From assembly GCA_016178725.1 (NCBI GenBank), contig JACOSV010000007.1:1-64000 (forward strand): a stretch of 64,000 bases of DNA, given 5' to 3'. The first letter of the stretch is position 1. The number at the start of each line of letters is the position of its first letter. The position numbers and the translations under genes were made by a program. The stretch is from Candidatus Eiseniibacteriota bacterium. GTDB lineage: Bacteria; Eisenbacteria; RBG-16-71-46. Of the stretch, positions 31,451-41,076 are shown in pieces. The notes below the pieces were generated by a model, which saw only the letters and a list, made by a program, of their open reading frames with translations, did not search any database and was not told the DNA's origin.

Positions 31451-32887
31451 TCAAGGCGTTCGGGTCGGATCCAGCGCGGCGAGCATCTCGGCGACCGAGG
31501 TGAGCTTGTTGCGCGGCCGGCCGAGCGGCTTGCCGCGCTCGACCTCGATCGCGTCGAGCCGGCGCCAGTCGGCGAAGGTGACGCACTCGGGCCGGCGCGC
31601 GGCCATCAGCGCCGCGAACGCCGCGGCGGCGGGCTCGGCCGGCTCGGGGAGCCGGCCGGCCGCGGCGTCCTCGAGCAGCGCGTTCACCGTCTCGACCGAA
31701 TCCGCCCTGTTGTTCCCGATCACGCCGCTCGGGCCGCGCTTGATCCAGCCCGATGCGTACTGGCCCGCGATCGGCTCGCCGGCCGCGGGATCGAGCACGC
31801 GGCCCTTCGCGTTCGGGATCAGGCCGCGCTTCGCGTCGAACGGCACGCCGTCGAGCGGCACGCCGCGATAGCCGACGGAACGGAACACCATGCCGACCGG
31901 CAGCGTCTCGGTCTCGCCGGTGCCGCGATCCAAGTCGGTCGCGAGGCGCGGCTCGGCGACCAGCGCGCCCGCCGCGTCCTTCACGAGACGATTCTTCGCG
32001 ACGCGCAACGCAGCGACGCGCCCCTTCTCGTCGCCGACGATCTCGACCGGCGAGACGAGGAATCGGATGTGGAGCCGGCGCGGCTTCCCCGCGGGCGCGC
32101 GCTTCGCGAAACCCTCGAGGATCTCGACCTTCGCTTTGGTCGCCGCGCGCGCCGCGGCCAGCTCCTCGGCGCTCGCGGGATCGAGCGCGATCTCGTCCGC
32201 GCGCACGATCACGTCGGCGCCGGGCAGCTCGCCCAACTCCTTGACCTCCACGGTGGTGAAGGCGGCCTGCACCGGGCCACGGCGGCCGAGGATCGACACC
32301 TCCCTCACCCGCGAAACACTCAAGGCCTCGATCGCGTAATCGGCCATGTCAGTCGTCCGCAGCTCGTCGGGCAGGAGACAGAGGATGCGCGCCACGTCGA
32401 TCGCGACGTTCCCCACGCCGATCACCGCCACGCGCTCGACCGTGAGGTCGAAGCGGCGGTCGCGGAAGTCGGGATGGCCGTTGTACCAGGCCACGAACTC
32501 CGTCGCCGAATGACTCCCCACGAGATCCTCGCCCGGAATCCCGAGCGCGCGGTCGGTCTGCGCGCCGGTCGCGTAGATCACGGCGTGCACGTGGCGGGTG
32601 AGATCGGCGCGCGTGAGGTCGCGGCCGAACTCGACGTTGCCGAAGAAGCGGAAGCGCGGGTGCGCGGCGATCTTCTCGTAGATCGCGATCACCGACTTGA
32701 TCTTCTGATGGTCGGGGGCGACCCCGCCGCGCACGAGGCCGTACGGCGTCGGCAGGCGATCGATCATCTCGACCTCGACCGTGCGATCCGCGGCCTTGAG
32801 CAGGTGCTCGGCGGCATAGAAGGCGGCGGGGCCGGAGCCGATGATGGCCACTCGCAGCGGATGGTCGGGGGCGCCGGGCACGGTCAT
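31451..32887 (-). CDS. FAD-dependent ferredoxin-NADP reductase, FprA/adrenodoxin-reductase type
   Basis: VAIIGSGPAAFYAAEHLL, TPYGLVRGGVAPDHQKIKSV, VAVIGVGNVAIDVARIL, GWIKRGPSGVIGNNRADSVETV. Confidence 0.93.
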   Translation of the reverse strand: MTVPGAPDHPLRVAIIGSGPAAFYAAEHLLKAADRTVEVEMIDRLPTPYGLVRGGVAPDHQKIKSVIAIYEKIAAHPRFRFFGNVEFGRDLTRADLTRHVHAVIYATGAQTDRALGIPGEDLVGSHSATEFVAWYNGHPDFRDRRFDLTVERVAVIGVGNVAIDVARILCLLPDELRTTDMADYAIEALSVSRVREVSILGRRGPVQAAFTTVEVKELGELPGADVIVRADEIALDPASAEELAAARAATKAKVEILEGFAKRAPAGKPRRLHIRFLVSPVEIVGDEKGRVAALRVAKNRLVKDAAGALVAEPRLATDLDRGTGETETLPVGMVFRSVGYRGVPLDGVPFDAKRGLIPNAKGRVLDPAAGEPIAGQYASGWIKRGPSGVIGNNRADSVETVNALLEDAAAGRLPEPAEPAAAAFAALMAARRPECVTFADWRRLDAIEVERGKPLGRPRNKLTSVAEMLAALDPTRTP

Positions 32888-32954
32888 GAGGAGCGGCAGC
32901 ATAGGAATGCGTGCGCGCCGGCGTCAACGCGCGGCCACGCCACGGACGGGTTCC

Positions 32955-32983
32955 TTGACCGTCCCCGGCGCCCGCTCTAGCGT
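32955..32983 (+). promoter_or_regulatory. Promoter TTGACC-17-TAGCGT, leaderless
   Basis: TTGACC 32955-32960, TAGCGT 32978-32983, ATG 9 nt later at 32993. Confidence 0.7.
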
Positions 32984-32992
32984 CCCCGCGTC

Positions 32993-33748
32993 ATGTCCGA
33001 CCGTCCCGTGGTGCGCATCGATCCGTCCGACGCCATGATGGTCGCGGCGCGGCGCTGGCTCGAGCCGGTGCGCGCGGCGCTCGGGCCCGACTTCGTCGCC
33101 GCGTACCTCACCGGCAGCGTGCTCGCGCACGGATTCGACGCGCGGCACTCGAGCGTCAACGTCCTGATCGTCGCGCGCGAGCTCGGGCTCGAGCAGCTCG
33201 ACCGCCTCGGGCTGCGGATCCCCGAGGCGAAGAAGCCGCCGCACTTCGATCCGCTGTTCCTGACGCAGCGGCAGGTCGAGCGTTCGCTCGACGTGTTCCC
33301 GATCGAGTGGGTGGACATCCAGGAGCGGCATCTGCTGGTCGAGGGCCAGGACGTCCTCGGCGCGCTCGCGGTGCCGCGCGACAACCTGCGGCTCCAGATC
33401 GAGCACGATCTGCGCCGCACGACGATCGCGCTGCGGCACGCCTACCTCGCGCACGCGCGGCATCCCGACCGGCTCGAGGGCGCGCTGCGCCACGCGGCGA
33501 GCGGGCTCGCCACGATCTGCCGCACGCTGCTGCGGCTCGAGGGCGAAGCGCCGCCCGCGCACGCGTCGCGGGTGATCGAGCGCGTCGCCGAGGTCTTCGG
33601 ACTCGAGGCCGAGGGCCTGCTCGCGGCGCACGTCGTGCGCTACGCCGAGCATCGCCACCGCGGCGCTGACCTGCTCGCCCACTATCGCAAGTTCATGGTC
33701 GAGGTCGAGAGCCTCGTGACGGCGATCGACGAGATGCGCGTGCCATGA
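32993..33748 (+). CDS. Nucleotidyltransferase-like protein, degenerate active site
   Basis: AAYLTGSVLAHGFDARHSSVNVLIVA resembles GSxxxG...DxD NTase motif but lacks the acidic pair. Confidence 0.6.
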   Translation: MSDRPVVRIDPSDAMMVAARRWLEPVRAALGPDFVAAYLTGSVLAHGFDARHSSVNVLIVARELGLEQLDRLGLRIPEAKKPPHFDPLFLTQRQVERSLDVFPIEWVDIQERHLLVEGQDVLGALAVPRDNLRLQIEHDLRRTTIALRHAYLAHARHPDRLEGALRHAASGLATICRTLLRLEGEAPPAHASRVIERVAEVFGLEAEGLLAAHVVRYAEHRHRGADLLAHYRKFMVEVESLVTAIDEMRVP

Positions 33749-33822
33749 GAGACCGGCGCGCACACGCGCGCCGCGACGCGACACCCTTGAGCCCCTCCCT
33801 CGCGGCGCCGCACCGATGGCTC

Positions 33823-34662
33823 ATGCGCATCCGCGCGGCCCTGTGGCTCGCGGCAGCGCTCGCGTTCGCGCGTCCCGTTCTCGCGGACGCACCCCCTGCG
33901 GGCGCGGACGCCGCCCCCGCGCCCACGGCGAACGCAGCGCCCGCGATCCCCGAAGCGGCCGGCTTCGTCAACGATCACGCCGGCATGATCAGCGAGACGA
34001 CGCGCGCGAAGCTCGAGGCGTTCCTCGATCAGCTGAAGCGGAAGACCGGCGCCGAGTTCGCCGTGCTCACCGTGACGTCGACTGCGCCCGCGACGCCCGA
34101 CGAATACAAGGTGTCGGTGTTCCAGCGCTGGGGCCTCGGCCGGAAGGGCGAGGACAACGGGCTCCTCATGCTGGTCGCGCGCGACGAGCGTCAGGTGAAG
34201 TTCGAGACCGGCTACGGGCTCGAGGGCGTGCTCCCCGACGGCCTCGAGTCGCGCATCTACCGCGAGGAGATGATGCCGAGTTTCCGCGCCGGCGACTTCG
34301 AAGCCGGCATCGTCGCCGGCGTGCTCGCCGCCGCGCAGCGGATCGCCGCTGACAAGCACGTGACGCTCGAGTGGAACGGCGAGGAACTGCGTTACGGCGG
34401 CGGCCGTGGGCGCGACCGCCCGCCGCCGATCGCGATCATCGCGATCATCGTGTTCTTCATCCTGATCTCGGTCCTGCGCAGTCTCGGCGGCGGCGGCCGG
34501 CGGCGCGGCTGGGGCGGCGGGTTCATCGGCCCGGGCCTCGGCGGCTGGGGCGGCGGGTTCGGCGGCGGGCTCGGCGGCGGCGGCGGATTCGGGGGCGGCG
34601 GATCGTTCGGCGGATTCGGCGGCGGATCGAGCGGCGGCGGCGGCGGCGGCGGCAGCTGGTAG
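33823..34662 (+). CDS. TPM domain protein with glycine-rich C-terminus
   Basis: GFVNDHAGMISETTRAKLEAFLDQLKRKTGAEFAVLTV ... RQVKFETGYGLEGVLPDGL ... TM and GGGGGFGGGGSFGGFGGGSSGGGGGGGSW. Confidence 0.85.
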   Translation: MRIRAALWLAAALAFARPVLADAPPAGADAAPAPTANAAPAIPEAAGFVNDHAGMISETTRAKLEAFLDQLKRKTGAEFAVLTVTSTAPATPDEYKVSVFQRWGLGRKGEDNGLLMLVARDERQVKFETGYGLEGVLPDGLESRIYREEMMPSFRAGDFEAGIVAGVLAAAQRIAADKHVTLEWNGEELRYGGGRGRDRPPPIAIIAIIVFFILISVLRSLGGGGRRRGWGGGFIGPGLGGWGGGFGGGLGGGGGFGGGGSFGGFGGGSSGGGGGGGSW

Positions 34663-34743
34663 GCAACACATCGAGTGCACGCGCCGGGCCGCATGCGGGG
34701 CCGAAGCGGACCGCATGCGGAACGGCATGAAAGGAGCTGGACG

Positions 34744-35328
34744 ATGAAACGTGGTGGTCTGATCGCGCTGGCGGTGGTCGCGTTGCTGCTGATCTTCTCG
34801 GGCGGCTGTCTGGTCGGGAACTACAACCGGCTGGTCTCCGCCAATGAGGACGTGAAGCAGAAGTTCGCGCAGGTGGACAACCAGCTGCAGCGTCGGAACG
34901 ACCTCATCGGCAATCTGGTCGAGACGGTGAAGGGCACGGCGACGCAGGAGCAGGCGGTGTTCGGCGCGATCGCCGATGCGCGCGCGAAGATGGCGGGCGC
35001 GCAGTCGCCCGAGCAGCGCATCCAGGCGGGACAGGCGATGGACTCGGCGCTCGGCCGGCTGCTGGTCGTGGTCGAGAACTATCCGCAGCTCAAGAGCAAC
35101 GAGGCATTCGTCCAGCTGATGGACGAGCTCTCGGGAACCGAGAACCGTCTCGCCACGGAGCGCATGCGCTACAACCAGTCGGTGCAGAGCTTCAACGTGA
35201 TGGTGAAGCGTTTCCCGACCAACCTGTTCGCGACGATGTTCAATTTCAAGGAGGCGACGTACTACCAGATCCCCGAGAGCGCCCGTCAGGTGCCCAAGGT
35301 GGATTTCGGCGGCCTCAAGAAGCCTTGA
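34744..35328 (+). CDS. LemA family protein
   Basis: YNRLVSANEDVKQKFAQVDNQLQRRNDLIGNLVETVKG; downstream of TPM protein. Confidence 0.93.
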   Translation: MKRGGLIALAVVALLLIFSGGCLVGNYNRLVSANEDVKQKFAQVDNQLQRRNDLIGNLVETVKGTATQEQAVFGAIADARAKMAGAQSPEQRIQAGQAMDSALGRLLVVVENYPQLKSNEAFVQLMDELSGTENRLATERMRYNQSVQSFNVMVKRFPTNLFATMFNFKEATYYQIPESARQVPKVDFGGLKKP

Positions 35329-35471
35329 TCAGGCGTTCACGGGCGGGCGCGGCGCGTGCGGATTTCGCCGTCACGATCGCGCCCGGCCGTCGTAGAGTGT
35401 CGTCATGACAGCGGCGCGGCGCGCCGGGAACGTCCCGGGCGGGCCGCGCCGCCATTCGGTGAGGGTGGATC

Positions 35472-35771
35472 ATGCTGATCGTGCGTGATGTCTTCACGGC
35501 GAAGCCGGGACAGGCTTCGAAGCTCGCGAAGCTCTTCAAGGGGATGGCGAAGGACATGCCGGGGACGGGCCCGGCGCGGGTCCTCACCGACCTCGTCGGC
35601 GACTACAACACGGTCGTCATGGAGTTCGAGTTCAAGAACCTCGGCGAGTACGAGAAGGCGATGATGGAGTACTCGAACATGCAGAAGACGCCGGAGAACA
35701 CGCAGCGCATGGCCGAGTACCAGAACATGTACCAGACCGGAAAGCGCGAGATCCTGCGCTCGGTCGACTGA
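35472..35771 (+). CDS. Small protein, probable dimeric alpha/beta-barrel (NIPSNAP-like)
   Basis: MLIVRDVFTAKPGQASKLAKLFKGMAKDM...VVMEFEFKNLGEYEKAMMEY. Confidence 0.6.
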   Translation: MLIVRDVFTAKPGQASKLAKLFKGMAKDMPGTGPARVLTDLVGDYNTVVMEFEFKNLGEYEKAMMEYSNMQKTPENTQRMAEYQNMYQTGKREILRSVD

Positions 35772-35802
35772 CCGGCGCCGCGGCGGGAGCCGCGGCCGCC
35801 GT

Positions 35803-37290
35803 CTAGGCGGATCGCGGCTCCCCGGCGCGCTCTTCGCGCAACGCCGCACGTAGCGCCGCGCGGACCGCCTCCGCGCCCGGGTCCTCGGTCGCCGCACCGA
35901 GCGCGCCATCCAGGTCCGCGCCCCGCATCCGTGCCTCGGCGAAGCGTCCCGCGGCGCGCACCAGCGCCGCCGCCTCGCCCAGCGCGCGCGCGTCGTCGCC
36001 CTCGCCCGCTTCCGTCTCCGTCGCGCTCGCCGCGACCAGCCGCGCGAGATCGCGCAGCCGTCCGGTCGGATCGGCCTCGGCGGCCTCGGCCAGCGATCGC
36101 GCGCCCGGCTCGTGCCGCGCCCACGGTCCGATCGCGACCGCGTGCACCGCGAGCCGCGCAAGTGCCGCCGGCATCGCCAGCGCACGCGCAGCGCGCACCG
36201 CCAGCGCCGCCGCCTCGCCGCGCGCCGCGTCCTCGCCGGGCGCGCGCTCAGCGCGCGCGTGCGCGCTCGCCGCCTCGATCCAGCGGTCCGCGAGCGCGGC
36301 GCAGCGGCCGGCCGATTCGAGGCCGGCGGCCGCCGCGTCGCAGAGCAGGCCGAGCACGTCCATGTCGATGCGCAAGACGTCCCGACCGTCCGTGCGCTCG
36401 TCCGCGAGGAGGACGCCCGCGAGCCGGTCGCCGGCGCGCAACGGCGCGAGCAGCGTGAATCCCGCGGCCGTGAATCCCAGCAGCTCGCCGCGCAGCTCGG
36501 GGAAGCGCTCCAGCTCCGCGCAGCGCGCCGGGCGCCCCAGCGCCGTCAGCACCTGCGCCAGCTCGCCGGTGGCACTCACGTCGAGCGCGGTCACGCGCTC
36601 GAGGCCGTCGCCGCGGATCGCGATCGGCGCGAACGCCGCGCCGCCCTGATCGCGAGTGAGCAGCGCCGCGACGCCGACGCCCACGTGGATCTGCACGGCG
36701 AGCAGGAAGCGCGCGGCGAGATCGTCGGCGTCGAGCGTGCCGTGCAGCTCACGCGCGATCCCGGTGGTGAGCCCGCGCAGGCGCTGCTCCTTGCGCAGCT
36801 CGAGGTGCGCGCGCTTCACGTCCTCGCGCGCACGCGTCAGCTCGAGCTCGGCCTCGCGTCCGCGCCGCCGCGCCTCGCGCGCCTCGCCGGCGCGCGCCAG
36901 CAGGCGCCGGATGCGCGCGACCAGCTCCTTCGGCGAGAAGGGCTTCGCGAGGTAATCGTCGGCGCCGCGCGCGAAGCCCTGGAGGCGCGCCTCGGTCTCG
37001 GTCGCCGCCGAGACCATGATGATGGGCGTGAACGGATCCTCGGGATCCTGGCGCAGCAGCTCGCACACCTCGAGGCCGCTCTTGCGCGGCAGGCGCACGT
37101 CGAGCACGACGAGATCGGGCCGGCGCGCGAACGCGATCTTGACCGCCTCTTCGCCGTCGGCCGCGGTGACGATGCGGTAGCCGTGCGCGGCGAGCGCGAT
37201 CTGCAGCAGGTCCACGACGCGCTTGTCGTCGTCCACGACGAGGATGCACGGCGACGTGGCCGTGACCGCGCGCCCGGCGGCCATGCTCAT
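35803..37290 (-). CDS. Response regulator (REC) with coiled-coil, GAF-like and helical C-terminal domain
   Basis: ILVVDDDKRVVDLLQIAL, LVVLDVRLPRKSGLEV, GADDYLAKPFSPKELVARIRRLL; then GAF-like region. Confidence 0.8.
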   Translation of the reverse strand: MSMAAGRAVTATSPCILVVDDDKRVVDLLQIALAAHGYRIVTAADGEEAVKIAFARRPDLVVLDVRLPRKSGLEVCELLRQDPEDPFTPIIMVSAATETEARLQGFARGADDYLAKPFSPKELVARIRRLLARAGEAREARRRGREAELELTRAREDVKRAHLELRKEQRLRGLTTGIARELHGTLDADDLAARFLLAVQIHVGVGVAALLTRDQGGAAFAPIAIRGDGLERVTALDVSATGELAQVLTALGRPARCAELERFPELRGELLGFTAAGFTLLAPLRAGDRLAGVLLADERTDGRDVLRIDMDVLGLLCDAAAAGLESAGRCAALADRWIEAASAHARAERAPGEDAARGEAAALAVRAARALAMPAALARLAVHAVAIGPWARHEPGARSLAEAAEADPTGRLRDLARLVAASATETEAGEGDDARALGEAAALVRAAGRFAEARMRGADLDGALGAATEDPGAEAVRAALRAALREERAGEPRSA

Positions 37291-38909
37291 GGCGCCTCCG
37301 CCGCGCCGGGGACCGCCGCGCGCAGCGCGCGCTCGAGCGCGTCGCGTTCGAACGGCTTGCGCAGCGTCACGCGCACGCCGGCGGCGCGCGCCGTCGCCTC
37401 GTCGGCCGCGTCGCGCACCAGTGCCACCAGCGCCGCGCCGTCGAGATGGCGCCGCGCCTCGGCGAGGAGATCGGCGCCATGGCCGTCGGGAAGATCGACG
37501 TCGGCGAATACGAGCGTCCACGGTCCGTGCGGGAGCAGCTCGCGCAGCTCGCGCGCGGTCGCGACGCCGTGGACGACGAAGCCCTGCTGCTCGAGCAGGC
37601 GCGTGAGGAAGATCCGCGCCGTGATCGAGTCCTCGGCGATCAGCGCCTGACGGGGCGCGGGGACCGGCGCGGCGGGCGGCTCGATCGGCGCGACGTCCTC
37701 CTCCGTCAGCTCGCGCAGCGGCGCGCGCGGGAACGGAATCGGCGGCCTGGGGCCAGCCGGCGCGGGCGCGGCCTCCGCCGCGGGCGTCGGGCGTGCGGGC
37801 GCCGGACGCGCGGGCGCGCGACGCGCGGCGTCGGGCAGCGGCGCGGCGGCCACGTCGCGCAGCAGCCACGCGGGCTCGAGCACCCAGAAGACGTCGCCGT
37901 CGTCGCTCCGCACTGCGCGGTCGATCCCGGGCGCAGGCGGCGCTCCCGGCATCGGAGCCGGCTCGGCCGCCATGCGCCACACGAGACGATCGGCCGTGAG
38001 GCACGCGCGCTTCAGGCCGAGCGCCACGATCATCACCGGCTGCTCGGCGGCGCGGCGCGTATCGCGCGCAAGCGGCGCGAGCACCGGCAGGCCCTGGCGC
38101 TGCGCCATCGCCTCGATCGCGTCGGCCTGCATCAGGCGCACGCGCTCGACCCCGGGCCACGGCACGGCCAGCGCCAAGCCGTCCTGCTCGAACATGAGGA
38201 ACGTTTCGCGCGCGGCGGCGATCGCGACGTGCAGCGACCAGACGCCGGGACGATCGCCGCTCGGGCCGAGGCGTCCGTCCACGCCGCCGAGCACCTTCGC
38301 CGCCTGCTCGAGGCCGGAGAAGCTGATGCCCTCGCACTGCACTTCGAGCACCGCGCCGTCGCTTGCGAGCGTCAGCGGACGGCGCGCCGCTTCGCCGTCG
38401 TCGAGCAGCCAGTCGAGCGCCGCCCGTAGCGCGGCGGCGCGCAGCGGCTCGAGCTTCACCTGCGTCATGACCTCGGCGCCGCGCTGGATCTTGAGTCCGA
38501 CCAGCACCTCGGAGAGCGCGACCGGCGTCGAGCGCGGTCCGCCGGACGATGCGGCGGGCGCGGGCGCCGCCGGAGCGGAGCGGTGCGCCAGCGACTCGAT
38601 CGCGCGCGCGGTGAGCGCGAGCTCGTCGTCGGCGTGGCGGAACGCGTCGATGTTGCCGTCGCGCGCGCACTGGGTCGCGAGGCCGAGCACGCGCTCGATC
38701 GCCGGCCGCAGCAGCGCGGGCCACGGACGGCCGCCGTGCGCGGCGAACACGCCGAGCAGACGGCCGAGGCCGCGCAGCGACAGCACCTGCGTCAGATCGC
38801 TCGCGGCCTCGAGCGTGCGCGGCGAGCCGAGATCGTCGAGCGCCTGGCCGAGGATCTGGCACAGGCCGAGCGCGATCTCGCGTCCGGTGTCCTGCCCGCC
38901 CGCGCTCAC
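37287..38909 (-). CDS. CheA-like protein: degenerate HPt/HATPase remnant, CheW-like domain, C-terminal REC
   Basis: GLEQAAKVLGGVDGRLGPSGDRPGVWSLHVAIA (ATPase-end-like), ETFLMFEQDGLALAVPWPGVERVRL...VFWVLEPAWLL (CheW-like), REC with IAEDS, FADVDLPDG, LRKPF. GTG start inferred. Confidence 0.6.
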   Translation of the reverse strand: MSAGGQDTGREIALGLCQILGQALDDLGSPRTLEAASDLTQVLSLRGLGRLLGVFAAHGGRPWPALLRPAIERVLGLATQCARDGNIDAFRHADDELALTARAIESLAHRSAPAAPAPAASSGGPRSTPVALSEVLVGLKIQRGAEVMTQVKLEPLRAAALRAALDWLLDDGEAARRPLTLASDGAVLEVQCEGISFSGLEQAAKVLGGVDGRLGPSGDRPGVWSLHVAIAAARETFLMFEQDGLALAVPWPGVERVRLMQADAIEAMAQRQGLPVLAPLARDTRRAAEQPVMIVALGLKRACLTADRLVWRMAAEPAPMPGAPPAPGIDRAVRSDDGDVFWVLEPAWLLRDVAAAPLPDAARRAPARPAPARPTPAAEAAPAPAGPRPPIPFPRAPLRELTEEDVAPIEPPAAPVPAPRQALIAEDSITARIFLTRLLEQQGFVVHGVATARELRELLPHGPWTLVFADVDLPDGHGADLLAEARRHLDGAALVALVRDAADEATARAAGVRVTLRKPFERDALERALRAAVPGAAEAP

Positions 38910-38958
38910 GACGACGCTCCGCGCCGCAAGCGGCCCATGCTCACGACCGTGCGCGCGA

Positions 38959-40515
38959 TCACGATCGCTCCTCGCCCGCGCCGGGACGGCGAGCGATGCG
39001 GCGCGCGCCGGGAGGCGGATCGCCGGGCAGCAGATGTTCCTCGCCGAGGAGCCGCAGCCCCGCCGGGCGCGAACCGCTCTCCCGCGGCGCCGGCGCGATG
39101 TCCACGGGCAGCCCGGCCGCCGGCGCATCGGGCGCTTCAGGCGTTCCGGCCGGCGAGAGACGCACGACCAGTCCCTCGACCTCCTGCACTTCCTCCTCGA
39201 GCCGGCGCACCAGTCGCTCGGCCGCGCGCGAGACGCGCTCGCCCGCCGCCGAGAGACGCTCGCCCTTCTGCGTCGCGTCCTGGATCATCTCGCGCACGCG
39301 CTCGAGCAGCCGCGACGCCTCGCCCGAGGGCGCGGCCGCGGCCGCCGCCGGCACGGCCGCGAGCGGGCCGGCGAGTCGCGACGCGACGCGCTCGCGCACG
39401 CCGCGCATGCGCTCGGCGGCCGCCGCGATCTCGCCCTCGACCTCCTGCGACAGCCGCGTCGTGCGTTCGGTGGCGGACCGCACCTCGGCGGCGAGGCGCT
39501 TCACCTCGTCGGAGAGCGCGGTGTTCTCGGTCTCGGCGCCGCCGCGGCGGGTCGAGGCGAGCGCGGCGCTGAGCGCGATCAGCGTCGCGCGGTTCGCGAC
39601 GAGGTGCACCTGATCGGCGATCTCCTGCACGCGCGCGAGGCCGCGGCCCAGGTGCTCGACGCTGCCGGTGGACGACGCGATCAGCTCCTCGATCGCGCCG
39701 CGCGCGACGGCGCGGAATGCCTCGAACGATTCGCCGCCCAGCGCGGGCACGGGCGCGGCCGCGACGTTGGCGAGCGACTGGCCGAGCTCGCCGGTCAGCC
39801 GCTGCAGCTCGCGCACCGTGGTCAGCAGCGCGGTCGCCTCGACGAAGCCGCGCTCGGCCTCGGCGGACGCGTCGCGCGCCTCGCCGAGCGTGTGGCCCGC
39901 CGCGCCGCCCACCTGGCGCACGGCCTCGAGATTCTGATCGCGCACCTCGTCGAGCCGCCGCAGCCCGCGGTCGAGCGTCTCGACCACCGGCGCGAGCAGG
40001 CCCGGCTCGGCGCGCACGCCGAGCCAGCGTTCGGTGTCGGACCAGCGCTCGAGCGTCTCGCTGAGCATGCCGATCTGCTGGCGCACCACGCCGAGCTCGT
40101 GCGTGGCGCGCGTCGCGTGGCGATGATGCGTGAGCAACGCCTGCAGCGCCTGCGTCAGCTCGGAGAGCTCGCCCCATCCCGCGCCCGCCGGCAGGCCGCG
40201 GAGATCCGCGACGCGCCCGCTCGAGAGGCTCGTGATCAGGCCACGCAGATGGCCGATGATGCCGCGGTCGAGCCATAGCGCGAACAGGAGTCCGACGATC
40301 ACGCCGAGCACGGCGATCGCCGAGAGCCACCAGACGAGCAGCGCGACGTCGAGCTGGGCGCCGGGGCCGGTGTGCGCGCCGATCACCCACCACATGCCGG
40401 CGGCCGCGACCAGCGCGCCGCCGACGCAGCCGAGCCACAGGCGGAGGCGCAGGCCGACCCCGCCGGCGATGGAGGGCGGCGGCGATTCGGTGACGGGCGG
40501 GGGCTGGGGTGTCAT
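38959..40515 (-). CDS. Methyl-accepting chemotaxis-like membrane protein (divergent)
   Basis: Two N-terminal TM segments, long coiled coil, VQEIADQVHLVANRATLIALSAALASTRRGG...LSDEVKRLAAEVRSATERT resembling MCP signalling hairpin. Confidence 0.65.
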   Translation of the reverse strand: MTPQPPPVTESPPPSIAGGVGLRLRLWLGCVGGALVAAAGMWWVIGAHTGPGAQLDVALLVWWLSAIAVLGVIVGLLFALWLDRGIIGHLRGLITSLSSGRVADLRGLPAGAGWGELSELTQALQALLTHHRHATRATHELGVVRQQIGMLSETLERWSDTERWLGVRAEPGLLAPVVETLDRGLRRLDEVRDQNLEAVRQVGGAAGHTLGEARDASAEAERGFVEATALLTTVRELQRLTGELGQSLANVAAAPVPALGGESFEAFRAVARGAIEELIASSTGSVEHLGRGLARVQEIADQVHLVANRATLIALSAALASTRRGGAETENTALSDEVKRLAAEVRSATERTTRLSQEVEGEIAAAAERMRGVRERVASRLAGPLAAVPAAAAAAPSGEASRLLERVREMIQDATQKGERLSAAGERVSRAAERLVRRLEEEVQEVEGLVVRLSPAGTPEAPDAPAAGLPVDIAPAPRESGSRPAGLRLLGEEHLLPGDPPPGARRIARRPGAGEERS

Positions 40516-41076
40516 CGCGTAGGTGGAGCCCGGGTCAAAGTGTCAGCGTTGGGCAGACGGAGGCCGTCCGACCAGCGCCGCAAGACATATGCCCCGCGAA
40601 CCCAAGGAGGCGGACGGCCGTCCGGCGCTCCCACGGACGCGCTGCCGTGCCCCCGATGTCGGCCGCGGATGCATCACGCAGAGGGCCGGGCAAAATCGCA
40701 CTCCGCGGCCATCTCGGTGTCACACTTTGCGGTCGCGCGACACCGCGTATCAAATCTCTTTCGTCCGTGACAAATCCGTTGCGTATTCCGACCCTTCGTA
40801 GTGACCCCGCGGGGCCACGACGGCCTGTGGGGGGCACATGCCCCCACGGCCCACGATTCGGGCCAAGTCGCCCAACCCCTGTGCCCTTCGACGCGAAGTG
40901 GCCATCGCTGCGGACGTTCCCGACCACCCCTCACGCGACGTTCCACAGCGTGACACCGGCGTTCCGTGGATCGCGCAAGCGTCCGCGCAGCGTGGCACGG
41001 CCAATGCGACTTCCCCCTGCAGAGATGCCGTCGTGCCCCCCGCACGTCGCGAGGGGGGCCATGGAAGGGGCGAACG

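Noticed and set aside
31753-32244. Extremely Arg/Ser/Pro-rich plus-strand ORF within the FprA-like gene
   Set aside because: Low-complexity third-codon-position artefact of GC-rich coding DNA.
34480-34662. Glycine-rich repeats as possible minisatellite/CRISPR-like array
   Set aside because: Coding Gly-rich tail of a TPM-domain protein, typical of this family; no spacer/repeat structure.
36749-37249. Minus-strand alternative ORF containing Arg-rich response-regulator-like text
   Set aside because: Overlaps the true REC gene in a shifted frame; the other frame carries the complete REC motifs.
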